Source: a virus. Taken from it: a stretch of 23,021 nt of DNA. Below, in pieces: positions 1 through 7,671 of this stretch. The stretch lies in IMG/VR virus record IMGVR_UViG_3300034418_011092, positions 1-23,021 of that record; one strand, 5' to 3'. How positions within the stretch are numbered: position 1 is the first letter of the stretch; every line of letters begins with the position of its first letter. The translations under genes were made by a program, and so were the position numbers. Below the pieces are notes generated by a model. That model had not been told where the DNA came from. It made no database searches and saw nothing but the letters and a program-made list of their open reading frames with translations.

Positions 1-1992
1 TAACGGATACTCTGCGATTGTATCATTCCATACAGAGTTAATAATCGAAGTGGGGTCGTCACCTTTTCCAATACTTTCATAAATCAGCCTCTGAGCATTT
101 TTTGCAGTTGCATTAGGGCCGTTTTCTAAAATAAACTCAATTATCTGATAGTAGTTATTAATTGCAGTTTCTGCATTAGCACATGCCGGCCACTCATCAA
201 AAACAATAGAGTTGTCTATAAATATCTTCTTAATGGTGTATTCTGTTTGATACAAGTCTCCTGCAGGGTTTACCCTCCAGTTCTTCATTGCAAGTATCAT
301 CAGCTCTCTGGCACGATTAAACGCCCAAATGGTATCTTCTAGTTGTCCAGAGATGTGAATCAGAGTGTTTCCTTCGTAATACTTTTCTGCAAATTCTATA
401 GAGAATACATTGCCTCCGTTTTTCATATCAGAAGCGACGGCGTCAATAAAATATCCCAGGTCTCTATTACAAAGTTTTGCAGATTTATTTATTTGCGTGC
501 CTTCATCTACATCGCCAATAGACGCAGTTGCAAGATTATTTAGTGCATTTGTAAGAATAGAGAAGAGACTATCTACTTTAGCCTTTATAGGATTATTAGA
601 AGTTAAGTTTCTAATGCGGCTTCTGAGATTATCATAAGCAAAAATCGAAGCAATTCTTTCTATATCTGGATCGAATATAGTTGTTCCGTCGATATAAAAC
701 TGAGTAGCTTCAGATATTCTTGAGGTTCCCCAGTTTCCTATATCTTCTGCAATTGCAATTGCAATAAGTTCAATGTCTCTCTTGCACTTTTCTTCTGTAG
801 GTAACAATGTGCCATAATTAAAGAGCACATCGGCCCATACATCATCTACTAAGTTATGGAGATTGTAATATATGGCCTCTTTTAAATCTTCTTGTTCTTC
901 TACTGTTGGAAAGAACGAAAGCGACTCATTTTGGATAGAGTCGCCTACGTATCCAAACAGTCTATCTATCCTTGTTCTAAAATAAGAAAACTCTGGGCCT
1001 GGAATTAGTGCTTTTAGTTTGTCTCTTATTGTATTAAAAATCTGTACTGTTAGTGACTTTTCTAATACTGGAGAAAAAATAGAAGAGATAAAGTCTCCGT
1101 TTACATTAAAATAAGCCGAGGTAAATTCGTAACTATTTGAAAATCCTCCATAGAACAAGTCTCTTGCAATTGAGAGTACAAGAAGCTTAGAGTCTCTTGT
1201 ACATTTACCGTCAGCATCACTTACGTTTCCAGGCGATGACAGAGAAACTTCGCCAATCGACTGCGCAACTACACTAACTCTATTTGATAATAAAATTTTA
1301 TATACTTCGCGCGCTTTTTGATCGTAAATTGTTAAGTTAGGAAGAGCGAAATTTCTTGTATATAACTCATTAATTGTTTCGTCTTTTATTAAAGCTTTGT
1401 TTGCAAGGATCGATTCTGCCGCGTCTAAAACTTTACCTAAATCCCCAGAGTAAGATGCCCTTACGGCGGATTTAATAGATGCCTTGGCAGACTGAGGAGT
1501 TAAGCCATCATTTGCATCGTCGCCGTCTTTCGCGACCCAATATACGTTTTCAAATACAGGACTTTTCCAATTAAAACTCCCAGTAGAGTTTGCAATAGGA
1601 ATCTGTCCTTCTAAAGGAGAGGCACCGGTGGCATCTTTTAATGTCCCTGTAAAAATTGCATTCCCAGAAAAATTAATATCTCCAGAAAAATCAATATTTG
1701 CGCTTGCTGTTCTATCTACAGATACTGAAAGATACTGAGGGTGGTCGTCGTTCTCTAAACCTGATAGAGTACCATGGTCAAACGCCTGTAGAGTTAAAGA
1801 AAGTACCGGAGAATTAAAATCTCTAGGATTAATACTGAATACGCCTAAATCTAATTCCGCTTCTATCGCTCTAGAGGATTCATTACCAATGAATACATGA
1901 TCTCTTCTTAGGGGGAGATCGTTACTTTGCTCGAGCTGCAAATCTGCGTTCAATAATTTTGAATCACAATTTTTTCCAAAAAGATTGGCCAC
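1..1992 (-). CDS. Tail-fibre/adhesin-like virion protein, 3' end outside window
   Basis: A continuous reading frame of 664 codons runs off the left edge, so the C-terminus is missing. The start is GTG at 1990-1992: an in-frame TAA lies six codons upstream and no ATG intervenes. Seen: a fibre-type motif NDDHPQYL near residues 79-86, followed by a G-D-I-N-F-S-G repeat-like stretch (about 100-112). A DUF1565/parallel-beta-helix-like entry motif, YVAKDGDDANDG, lies near 150-161. Three diverged copies of a C-x-R-D helical module then begin at C264, C403 and C508. DDHPQYL and the G-D-x-N-D-G motif are known from phage fibre and virion proteins. I infer a structural fibre or baseplate-attached adhesin. 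It lies 38 nt downstream of the protease gene and has its own GTTTAAAG element (2018-2025), so it may be transcribed separately. SD is weak (AAGAA). Exact virion position unknown. Confidence 0.72.
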   Translation of the reverse strand, partial: MANLFGKNCDSKLLNADLQLEQSNDLPLRRDHVFIGNESSRAIEAELDLGVFSINPRDFNSPVLSLTLQAFDHGTLSGLENDDHPQYLSVSVDRTASANIDFSGDINFSGNAIFTGTLKDATGASPLEGQIPIANSTGSFNWKSPVFENVYWVAKDGDDANDGLTPQSAKASIKSAVRASYSGDLGKVLDAAESILANKALIKDETINELYTRNFALPNLTIYDQKAREVYKILLSNRVSVVAQSIGEVSLSSPGNVSDADGKCTRDSKLLVLSIARDLFYGGFSNSYEFTSAYFNVNGDFISSIFSPVLEKSLTVQIFNTIRDKLKALIPGPEFSYFRTRIDRLFGYVGDSIQNESLSFFPTVEEQEDLKEAIYYNLHNLVDDVWADVLFNYGTLLPTEEKCKRDIELIAIAIAEDIGNWGTSRISEATQFYIDGTTIFDPDIERIASIFAYDNLRSRIRNLTSNNPIKAKVDSLFSILTNALNNLATASIGDVDEGTQINKSAKLCNRDLGYFIDAVASDMKNGGNVFSIEFAEKYYEGNTLIHISGQLEDTIWAFNRARELMILAMKNWRVNPAGDLYQTEYTIKKIFIDNSIVFDEWPACANAETAINNYYQIIEFILENGPNATAKNAQRLIYESIGKGDDPTSIINSVWNDTIAEYPL
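352..1203 (-). repeat. Three C-x-R-D modules in the fibre-like protein
   Basis: Three diverged protein repeats of about 40 residues start at C264, C403 and C508 of the first minus-strand protein. The shared pattern is C-x-R-D, about 8 hydrophobic/alanine-rich residues with A-x-x-D, then G (usually GG) and an F/Y-rich helix ending in a short G/N loop. Spacing is 139 then 105 residues, so unrelated linkers separate the units. From memory, similar modules occur in structural proteins of marine myoviruses; no function is known to me. Confidence 0.6.
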
Positions 1993-2017
1993 TGAGTTCT
2001 TATTTTATCTAATTGTC

Positions 2018-2025
2018 CTTTAAAC
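2018..2025 (-). promoter_or_regulatory. GTTTAAAG element upstream of the fibre-like gene
   Basis: Exact GTTTAAAG on the minus strand, ending 25 nt before the GTG start at 1992. It lies in the 38-nt gap after the protease stop codon. It is one of eight copies (one imperfect) found at gene leaders in this window and is inferred to be a late-promoter core. Confidence 0.5.
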
Positions 2026-2030
2026 GGAGT

Positions 2031-5000
2031 TTAAGTATCAGATTTAGTAGTGTAGGGATAAATATCGTTTTCTAAGTCAAAAATTTGTTTTGGCGTTAGG
2101 ATAATAGGATTAGGCTCGGGCTCTTTTTTCTTATCTAAATCTTCTATTTCAAATTGCTTAGTTACTCTGTAGGGAACAGGCGCCTCTACAAAATTACCAA
2201 GAGAGCCAATTTGAACAACGTCGTAGCCAATCTCTGGAGTCTTTTGTCTATTGTACGATGTGCACTTATTCACCCCGGTTTTTAAACAATATAGCTTACG
2301 CCAAAATTCTTTAGGGCTAAAATTAATAAGCTGATTATAATTTGCAATTGTTGCCGGTACGTCAGAAAGAACCTCCCATAGGCACACGGTGTCTCCGCAT
2401 TCTCCTTCTGTTAAGAAGAAATCTCCTTTTCTATAGAAAAATTCTTTTCTTACTCGTGTTTCATTCCAGCTATCAGTGCCAGAATTTTTTAAACATTTTT
2501 CGAACTCTTCTGCATTAAATACCAGAGGATTAAGACAATTTTGCGCAGAGGTTTCATACACTGCTTCGGACCAAGTGCTTTCTATATTTCCCCACTCATC
2601 ATAAAAATAATCAATAGAGTAGAATGAGTAGGTTTGTTTTAAGAAATCTATGGTAGGAAGGCCGACTGGTATTGTTGTCTTTACGCTACAAACTTTTTTC
2701 CATAAGTTAAATTCAAATGGACCAGGAGTAGATAATATATTTTGTATGGCTTCATAGACAGATAACTCAAACCCATCATTTTCTATAAGCAAAACTCTAT
2801 CACCGGCAAAATATGCCACAAATTGTCTGTACCTAGCCACGCTCCATCTGGAGTCAGTCTGTGAAAAAATAATATTTGGAGTTTGATCAGATATTTCCCA
2901 AGGAAACTCTATTCCACCCCAAGAAGAAAATATACCTTTTTGTGTGTTATAAAAACTATATTTTTCCAATAACTGATCTATTGAATCTCCGCATGTGTTT
3001 TGATTTCCGCAAAGATCATTTTGTAATATAGGATCACTATCTACGTTTAATCTTCTTAGATTGAATGCCTGGCTCTCATTTAGACATTTAACATCGCCAA
3101 AAAGATTTATATTTGTTTTTAAATCTATAAATACAGACGCAGTAAATATCTCTTGGAGTACTGACCCATCTCCATTTATATCAAATGTAACTTTGCATCT
3201 CAAAAAATAATCATTGGAAGATAAAGAGGTTATATCTTCAGGAGTTAGTAACAACTCAATATCAGTTTTTCCCTCTATATCAGACCAACTTGAGTTATTG
3301 AGAGATATCTGCCATTGATAGCTTACATTTTGTATGGATGTAGAAGCTACCTCAAAGGTAATGTTTTGATTTTCGTTAGAGTCTCCTCTAACATCTACCT
3401 TTGAAGGTGGTTGTTGGATTATATCTACAAAGGGATTTAATGTTAATGTTATTACATCGGAAAACTGAATATTACCAATTACGTTATCTACCTTGCATCT
3501 ATAGGTATCTAAATAATCTGCGCCAGACGCAATAAATGAATAGTTCGCAGAATTAGAGTTAGGAATATCTTCCCAAATTGTACTTCCGTCTTCTTTCTTT
3601 TGCCAAGTATAAATATAAGATAGTATCGGGTTATTAATCTCTACGACTACTCCTAGTCCTATCTCATCTCCTATAGACGCTGTAATTGCAGAATCAACTA
3701 CGCCTTTTATTTCATATGAATCAGTTACTTCTATTACAGAACTGGATGTTGTAAAAGGTGAGCCTTGTGCTAATCCACCTGGATCGATAATTACGCATCT
3801 GTAGGTTCCCGCAGAAGATAAGGGAATTCTTGGGAAAGTTAATACTCCACTAGAGTTTATTTCTACTAATTCCCATGAACTTCCGTTAAATTTTTCCCAT
3901 CTAAAGGAAGGCGACCTTCCATCGCTTAATGTCGCACCTGCAGAAATAGAAAGCTCCTCTCCTTCTATTACTGAGATAGACTCAATAGGAGACCCAGTTA
4001 TTGTCAGTACTACGTCAAATATTGTTAATCTTGCAGGCAGAGAACGTAGCGGAGAGTTAAAGGATATATTATCTTGTACTACACAACGATATAACGCCTC
4101 ATCTGAGCTATTTATATTGAATAACTCTAATATAGATCCGTTAGCGTTTAATATATTTGTCCAAGATTGTCCTGAGTTTACAGATTTTTGCCACTGATAG
4201 GTAATTGCCCCTGCACCAGAAGACGAAGCTTCTACTTCAAACGTTGCGGATCCGGCAACAAACGAAGAAACATTGTCAGGTTGGTTGGTTATTGATAGAG
4301 TGGACTTAGAAACTGATAAGAAAGCAGAGGCTGAAATAACCGTGGAGTTAAGAGCTAACTCGTCGAATAAAACGCAGCGATATAACCCAGAATCTTGATC
4401 TGTTACGTTTTGTAAAGTAAGTATAGACTGGGTTGCAGAATTTATTGATCCCCAAGTTTGTCCGTCATTAAACGACCTTTGCCATTGGTACTCTAGAGTG
4501 CCGCCTGAATCAGTTACTGCATTTACTCTGAAGGTTGCAGCTTCGCCAAAATCAACCCTGGTCGGTTGAGGTTGAGTGATGATTGTAATTGTAAATACAG
4601 GAAGTACACTTAGTACTATTGTATTTGAAATTACTGGAGAATTAAACGCATCTACGCTAGAGACTACGCACCTATAGCTCCCAGAATCTTCTTCTTCTGA
4701 TGGGTCTTTAAAATACGACGCTCCTATTTCCTCTGCTAAATCTTCCCAAAGAGACGTAATTGTATTAAATTTTTGCCATTGATACGACAGGGAAATGCCC
4801 GCAACACTTACCCCAGCAGAAACAAATAAGTTAAATGGTGTGGTAAGAATTGTAGAAGTGTCATTTGATTGGGCTTCTATAGAGATATACGACGTTACAG
4901 ATAGCGTAGATACACTAGAGTAAACAGAGTTATAAGGACCGTTGGGAATAATGAGTACTCTGTACTCTGTGCCATCTTGAGAAATATTGTTTATTTTTTC

Positions 5001-7151
5001 TGAATATATCGCACTAAAAACGCCGGGAATTATTGAAAATTCAGACTCTCCCGGTAGTTTCTTTTCCCATTGGTATGTATAAGAATCTACGAATTGATTG
5101 ATACCAGGTGATATCGATAATACAATATTTCCAAATGGATTAGTTGTAACAGTTGGAGGGAGGTTTACTGATATGGTTATATCAGGAACAGTCTCATTAT
5201 AAAGAATAATGGGATCTTGTCCGAAAAGATTGTTAAACTCTCTCCATTCTATTGCGTTTTCCGTAAAAGGATCCGCGCCTAACTCAAAGTCAGTTACTGT
5301 GTCTTGTTTTTGTACTACGTTGTTTATGTAAGACTTAATTATTTTTGTGGTCCAGTTTCTATATTTAGATAACTTACTGGCAATGAATCCTGCGGCTACG
5401 GGGGAAGAGGATGATGTTCCGTCAATTGTGCCATCATACGCAGGAACATTTAACCAAGAATAAAAAGAATCAGAGTCGTATCTTTCATACTTTGTTCCGG
5501 TTCCGGTACCTACTAAAGCGCTTAGTACATCTCCACCGGGAGAGAAAATATCCACGCCTTTACCGGCGTTACTATAATAATCTTTACTTTCTTTACTATT
5601 TATATCTTTATACGAAGATAACGCGCCTACGGATATAGTTCTGTATCCGCCATTTTGCTCAGTAAACCCTCCTGCGTCCGCGGGAAAACCTCTTCTATTT
5701 ATATATTCTTTTTGTGTTTCGACGGGATTTGTATTTGTTCCAGCAAAGAACCAGTTGTCGTAATCAGGCCCGCTAGGTACATCTTGTTTTTGATTATAAT
5801 TACCTGCACTAGCAAAAAATATAATGTCCTGAAAATCGTCTAATAATTCGTCTCCAGATGATCTTAGACTTTGCGCAGCAAGAAGATTATAGGAAAATGT
5901 TCTATCAGTATCATATGAAGATATTCCCTTTAAAAAATTTGGGGCGTTTGCTATGCCAGTGTAAGAAGCAGCAGCGTTTGTCCTAAACTTATAGCTGCCT
6001 ATGTCTGTTATAGTGCTAATATACCCATAACTATTATTAATAACGAGCGGATCCCTTGTGTTATTCCTGTTAGGATTTAATGGCTTATTTTCATGAAATA
6101 TCTTTGTTATATCAAAGCAAACAGAAGGGGTGTTTATTAAATAACTAATACTATTGCCAATCTGCGCCGCAATTGTCCATTTATTTGCGTTAAACGCCCA
6201 ACCAAAAGTCCTGCCATATGCCATCGAAGCAACAGGTGTGCCATGATCTGCAACAGTGGCCGCAGGAACATTAGAAAAATCTCCACATACCGCAGCGCGA
6301 GTGTATCCGTCGTCTATGCTTGGAATGGTTCCTACAGACGCAAATTTCTCAGATCTCTTTGTACTATCTCTCCACCAATTTCTTGCGGCCTGCTCATCAC
6401 AAGTCAGCCTACCTAAATAGGTTACTACAAGGCCATTAGAAATAAAATAATCTGGATCGATATAGTATGGTCCATCGAGAACAAGATCTCTTACTAAAGA
6501 GACCTCAATTCCTACGTTTACGAACTCTGGATGGCCCATCCAAACACCATCGTCGATGATAAGCACATCGACGTCAGATCCATCCTCGTCTTCTTCGTAT
6601 TGAAAAGAGGAAGGCGAGATATTTACGTTCCCACCAAAATTTCTATTGAGGGAAAAACCATCAACGTTCGGAGAAGCAACTAATGGCGTATAGCTAAAAG
6701 GATCGGCTTTTGTTTGTGTTCTTAAAAGTCCCCAACTACTTCTAAAGTATTCTGCCTGACCGGGCACAGCAGGAGATATCGGAGGACCGTCAGTTGCGGG
6801 AGGTAGGGTTCTGTAAATTTTGTACCCTGCAAATGGCGCAGGGTCTGATAGACTCGGAAGAACCTGAGGAAACCTATTTACCAAAGCGTCTGCTTTTGGC
6901 CTTGGATAGGTCTCCATGTGAAAACCTGGATCTAGTTCAACATAATCTACTTTATTATTAGATCTGAGTAACTCTGCCTCCTCCTCATCTAATAAATACG
7001 TAGAGCGATATTTTGAATATTCTTTTTTATCAGAGCACTCGCAACACCTACTAGGCACATTGTCGCATAATGTGCCGTCTGTAGTTAAGAGTTCATGTAT
7101 CTCCGACCAAGCGGAGGGTGATTTTACGCGTACTACGTAATGCTTCTTCAT
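2031..7151 (-). CDS. Subtilisin-like (S8) serine protease with seven Ig-like domains
   Basis: A 1706-aa multidomain protein. The catalytic triad of the subtilase family is visible: D200 in IIDDGV, H303 in DHGTPVA, S580 in GTSSSSP, plus oxyanion N451 in ASAGN. The D-H spacing (103 residues) is longer than usual, so the domain carries insertions. Seven Ig-like domains of about 97 residues follow (about 654-1344), most with a YQW core and a YRC F-strand signature. Two tandem C-terminal modules (about 1394-1625) resemble carbohydrate-binding modules. The N-terminus is not an obvious signal peptide, and the first 190 residues could be a propeptide or virion-docking domain. The start is well supported by GGAGGGAG 8 nt upstream. 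It follows the tail-tube gene by 32 nt, so it is probably co-transcribed with it. Inferred: a virion-associated exo-enzyme that digests host surface protein, or a maturation protease. The triad is complete, so activity is plausible. Confidence 0.85.
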   Translation of the reverse strand: MKKHYVVRVKSPSAWSEIHELLTTDGTLCDNVPSRCCECSDKKEYSKYRSTYLLDEEEAELLRSNNKVDYVELDPGFHMETYPRPKADALVNRFPQVLPSLSDPAPFAGYKIYRTLPPATDGPPISPAVPGQAEYFRSSWGLLRTQTKADPFSYTPLVASPNVDGFSLNRNFGGNVNISPSSFQYEEDEDGSDVDVLIIDDGVWMGHPEFVNVGIEVSLVRDLVLDGPYYIDPDYFISNGLVVTYLGRLTCDEQAARNWWRDSTKRSEKFASVGTIPSIDDGYTRAAVCGDFSNVPAATVADHGTPVASMAYGRTFGWAFNANKWTIAAQIGNSISYLINTPSVCFDITKIFHENKPLNPNRNNTRDPLVINNSYGYISTITDIGSYKFRTNAAASYTGIANAPNFLKGISSYDTDRTFSYNLLAAQSLRSSGDELLDDFQDIIFFASAGNYNQKQDVPSGPDYDNWFFAGTNTNPVETQKEYINRRGFPADAGGFTEQNGGYRTISVGALSSYKDINSKESKDYYSNAGKGVDIFSPGGDVLSALVGTGTGTKYERYDSDSFYSWLNVPAYDGTIDGTSSSSPVAAGFIASKLSKYRNWTTKIIKSYINNVVQKQDTVTDFELGADPFTENAIEWREFNNLFGQDPIILYNETVPDITISVNLPPTVTTNPFGNIVLSISPGINQFVDSYTYQWEKKLPGESEFSIIPGVFSAIYSEKINNISQDGTEYRVLIIPNGPYNSVYSSVSTLSVTSYISIEAQSNDTSTILTTPFNLFVSAGVSVAGISLSYQWQKFNTITSLWEDLAEEIGASYFKDPSEEEDSGSYRCVVSSVDAFNSPVISNTIVLSVLPVFTITIITQPQPTRVDFGEAATFRVNAVTDSGGTLEYQWQRSFNDGQTWGSINSATQSILTLQNVTDQDSGLYRCVLFDELALNSTVISASAFLSVSKSTLSITNQPDNVSSFVAGSATFEVEASSSGAGAITYQWQKSVNSGQSWTNILNANGSILELFNINSSDEALYRCVVQDNISFNSPLRSLPARLTIFDVVLTITGSPIESISVIEGEELSISAGATLSDGRSPSFRWEKFNGSSWELVEINSSGVLTFPRIPLSSAGTYRCVIIDPGGLAQGSPFTTSSSVIEVTDSYEIKGVVDSAITASIGDEIGLGVVVEINNPILSYIYTWQKKEDGSTIWEDIPNSNSANYSFIASGADYLDTYRCKVDNVIGNIQFSDVITLTLNPFVDIIQQPPSKVDVRGDSNENQNITFEVASTSIQNVSYQWQISLNNSSWSDIEGKTDIELLLTPEDITSLSSNDYFLRCKVTFDINGDGSVLQEIFTASVFIDLKTNINLFGDVKCLNESQAFNLRRLNVDSDPILQNDLCGNQNTCGDSIDQLLEKYSFYNTQKGIFSSWGGIEFPWEISDQTPNIIFSQTDSRWSVARYRQFVAYFAGDRVLLIENDGFELSVYEAIQNILSTPGPFEFNLWKKVCSVKTTIPVGLPTIDFLKQTYSFYSIDYFYDEWGNIESTWSEAVYETSAQNCLNPLVFNAEEFEKCLKNSGTDSWNETRVRKEFFYRKGDFFLTEGECGDTVCLWEVLSDVPATIANYNQLINFSPKEFWRKLYCLKTGVNKCTSYNRQKTPEIGYDVVQIGSLGNFVEAPVPYRVTKQFEIEDLDKKKEPEPNPIILTPKQIFDLENDIYPYTTKSDT
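2277..2973 (-). repeat. Tandem C-terminal W/YxxGD modules of the protease
   Basis: Residues about 1394-1625 hold two diverged copies of one module. Each has YSFY, then W-x-x-I-x-x-x-W, then R-x-x-x-x-Y/F-x-x-GD, an aromatic strand, a proline, a closing W-[KR]-K-[VL] and C-x-KT. The Y-x-x-G-D...P...W order resembles CBM5/12-type chitin/carbohydrate-binding modules, and carbohydrate binding is an inference from that pattern alone. Confidence 0.5.
3121..5190 (-). repeat. Array of seven Ig-like domains in the protease
   Basis: Seven consecutive units of about 97 residues (about 654-1344). Typical units contain TYQWQK or SYQWQ (C strand), an L-x-x-x-x-x-x-D-x-x-x-YRC segment (E-F strands) and a closing S-V/L-T-V strand. 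The F-strand cysteine is conserved in five or six units. The partner B-strand cysteine is replaced by V, I or A, so the classical disulphide is absent. Units have diverged at DNA level, which suggests old duplication. Ig-like domains are known on many tailed-phage virion proteins as surface-adhesion decorations. Confidence 0.8.
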
Positions 7152-7159
7152 CTATTAAT

Positions 7160-7167
7160 CTCCCTCC
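7160..7167 (-). promoter_or_regulatory. Strong ribosome-binding site of the protease gene
   Basis: GGAGGGAG on the minus strand, 8 nt before the ATG at 7151. It is one of the two best Shine-Dalgarno sequences in the window and it fixes the protease start. It contrasts with the SD-less leaders of the genes behind GTTTAAAG. Confidence 0.8.
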
Positions 7168-7176
7168 GATCAAGGT

Positions 7177-7195
7177 ACCTATATCAGTTATAGGT
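7177..7195. repeat. Small inverted repeat over the tail-tube stop codon
   Basis: ACCTATA-TCAGT-TATAGGT is a perfect 7-bp stem with a 5-nt loop that holds the TGA stop of the tail-tube gene (read on the minus strand). It has no following T-run, so it is not a standard terminator. It could be a weak attenuator or RNA-stability hairpin between tube and protease, or chance. Confidence 0.3.
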
Positions 7196-7612
7196 GAACG
7201 TATCCATTACAAATGTCAACTCAAGAGTTGAAACATTAGTCGAAGCTCTATCCGCCTGACCAAAATTAATCGAAGTGATTTGAGCATCAGGGATTGTGAT
7301 TGTTCTGTTGCCTAGGGGCGAAGGGTCTTCACCGCAGCTAACAGGGGTCACTGTGAGGGTAATAAATGAGCAGTCGTATGTCTTCCAGAAGTCGACAATG
7401 TCGGCGTGCTTTTCAGGATCGAATGGAGCAGACACAGTTACTTCGGACAATGTACGAGGACCCTTAAGCTGGAAAATACGTCCTCTTACACCATCGGCGT
7501 ACTGAGTGGTACCTGATGTATCTCGGATTCCAGAGAAAGTTGTGAAGTAGTGCTGGAAAGGCGAAGCCTGGATCCAATACTGCGCCTGAGTGATGGGCTT
7601 ATAAGAGAGCAT
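7184..7612 (-). CDS. Probable tail tube protein
   Basis: A 142-aa beta-rich protein. It opens with a short aromatic N-terminus (QYWIQASPF), has repeated S/T-rich strands, the segment FWKTYDCSFITLTVTP and a strand-rich C-terminus ending LTFVMDTFTYN. Size and strand pattern match contractile-tail tube subunits (about 140-165 aa, T4 gp19-like fold). I see no sequence motif that proves it, so the call rests on length, beta pattern and its place between portal and other tail genes. It has a leader with GTTTAAAT 34 nt upstream and no Shine-Dalgarno. The protease gene follows at 32 nt. The sheath gene lies 13 kb away on the other strand, unlike the usual adjacent sheath-tube order. Alternatives: a neck or other small tail protein. 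Confidence 0.5.
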   Translation of the reverse strand: MLSYKPITQAQYWIQASPFQHYFTTFSGIRDTSGTTQYADGVRGRIFQLKGPRTLSEVTVSAPFDPEKHADIVDFWKTYDCSFITLTVTPVSCGEDPSPLGNRTITIPDAQITSINFGQADRASTNVSTLELTFVMDTFTYN

Positions 7613-7646
7613 AGCAGTTATGAATTATGCAATATTTCTATTTACT

Positions 7647-7654
7647 ATTTAAAC
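7647..7654 (-). promoter_or_regulatory. GTTTAAAT element upstream of tail tube
   Basis: One-mismatch copy of the GTTTAAAG element, 34 nt before the ATG at 7612, between the portal stop and the tube start. It matches the position and orientation of the other copies; the last base differs. Confidence 0.4.
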
Positions 7655-7671
7655 TAGGTTGAATATATCAA

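Noticed and set aside
217-224. TATAAATA resembling a T4 late promoter
   Set aside because: It lies on the plus strand inside a minus-strand coding region, not near any start codon; a further copy at 3126-3133 is also intragenic.
5411-5843. Plus-strand open frames opposite the protease gene
   Set aside because: They are antisense shadows of a well-supported minus-strand gene with no ribosome sites or protein-like composition.
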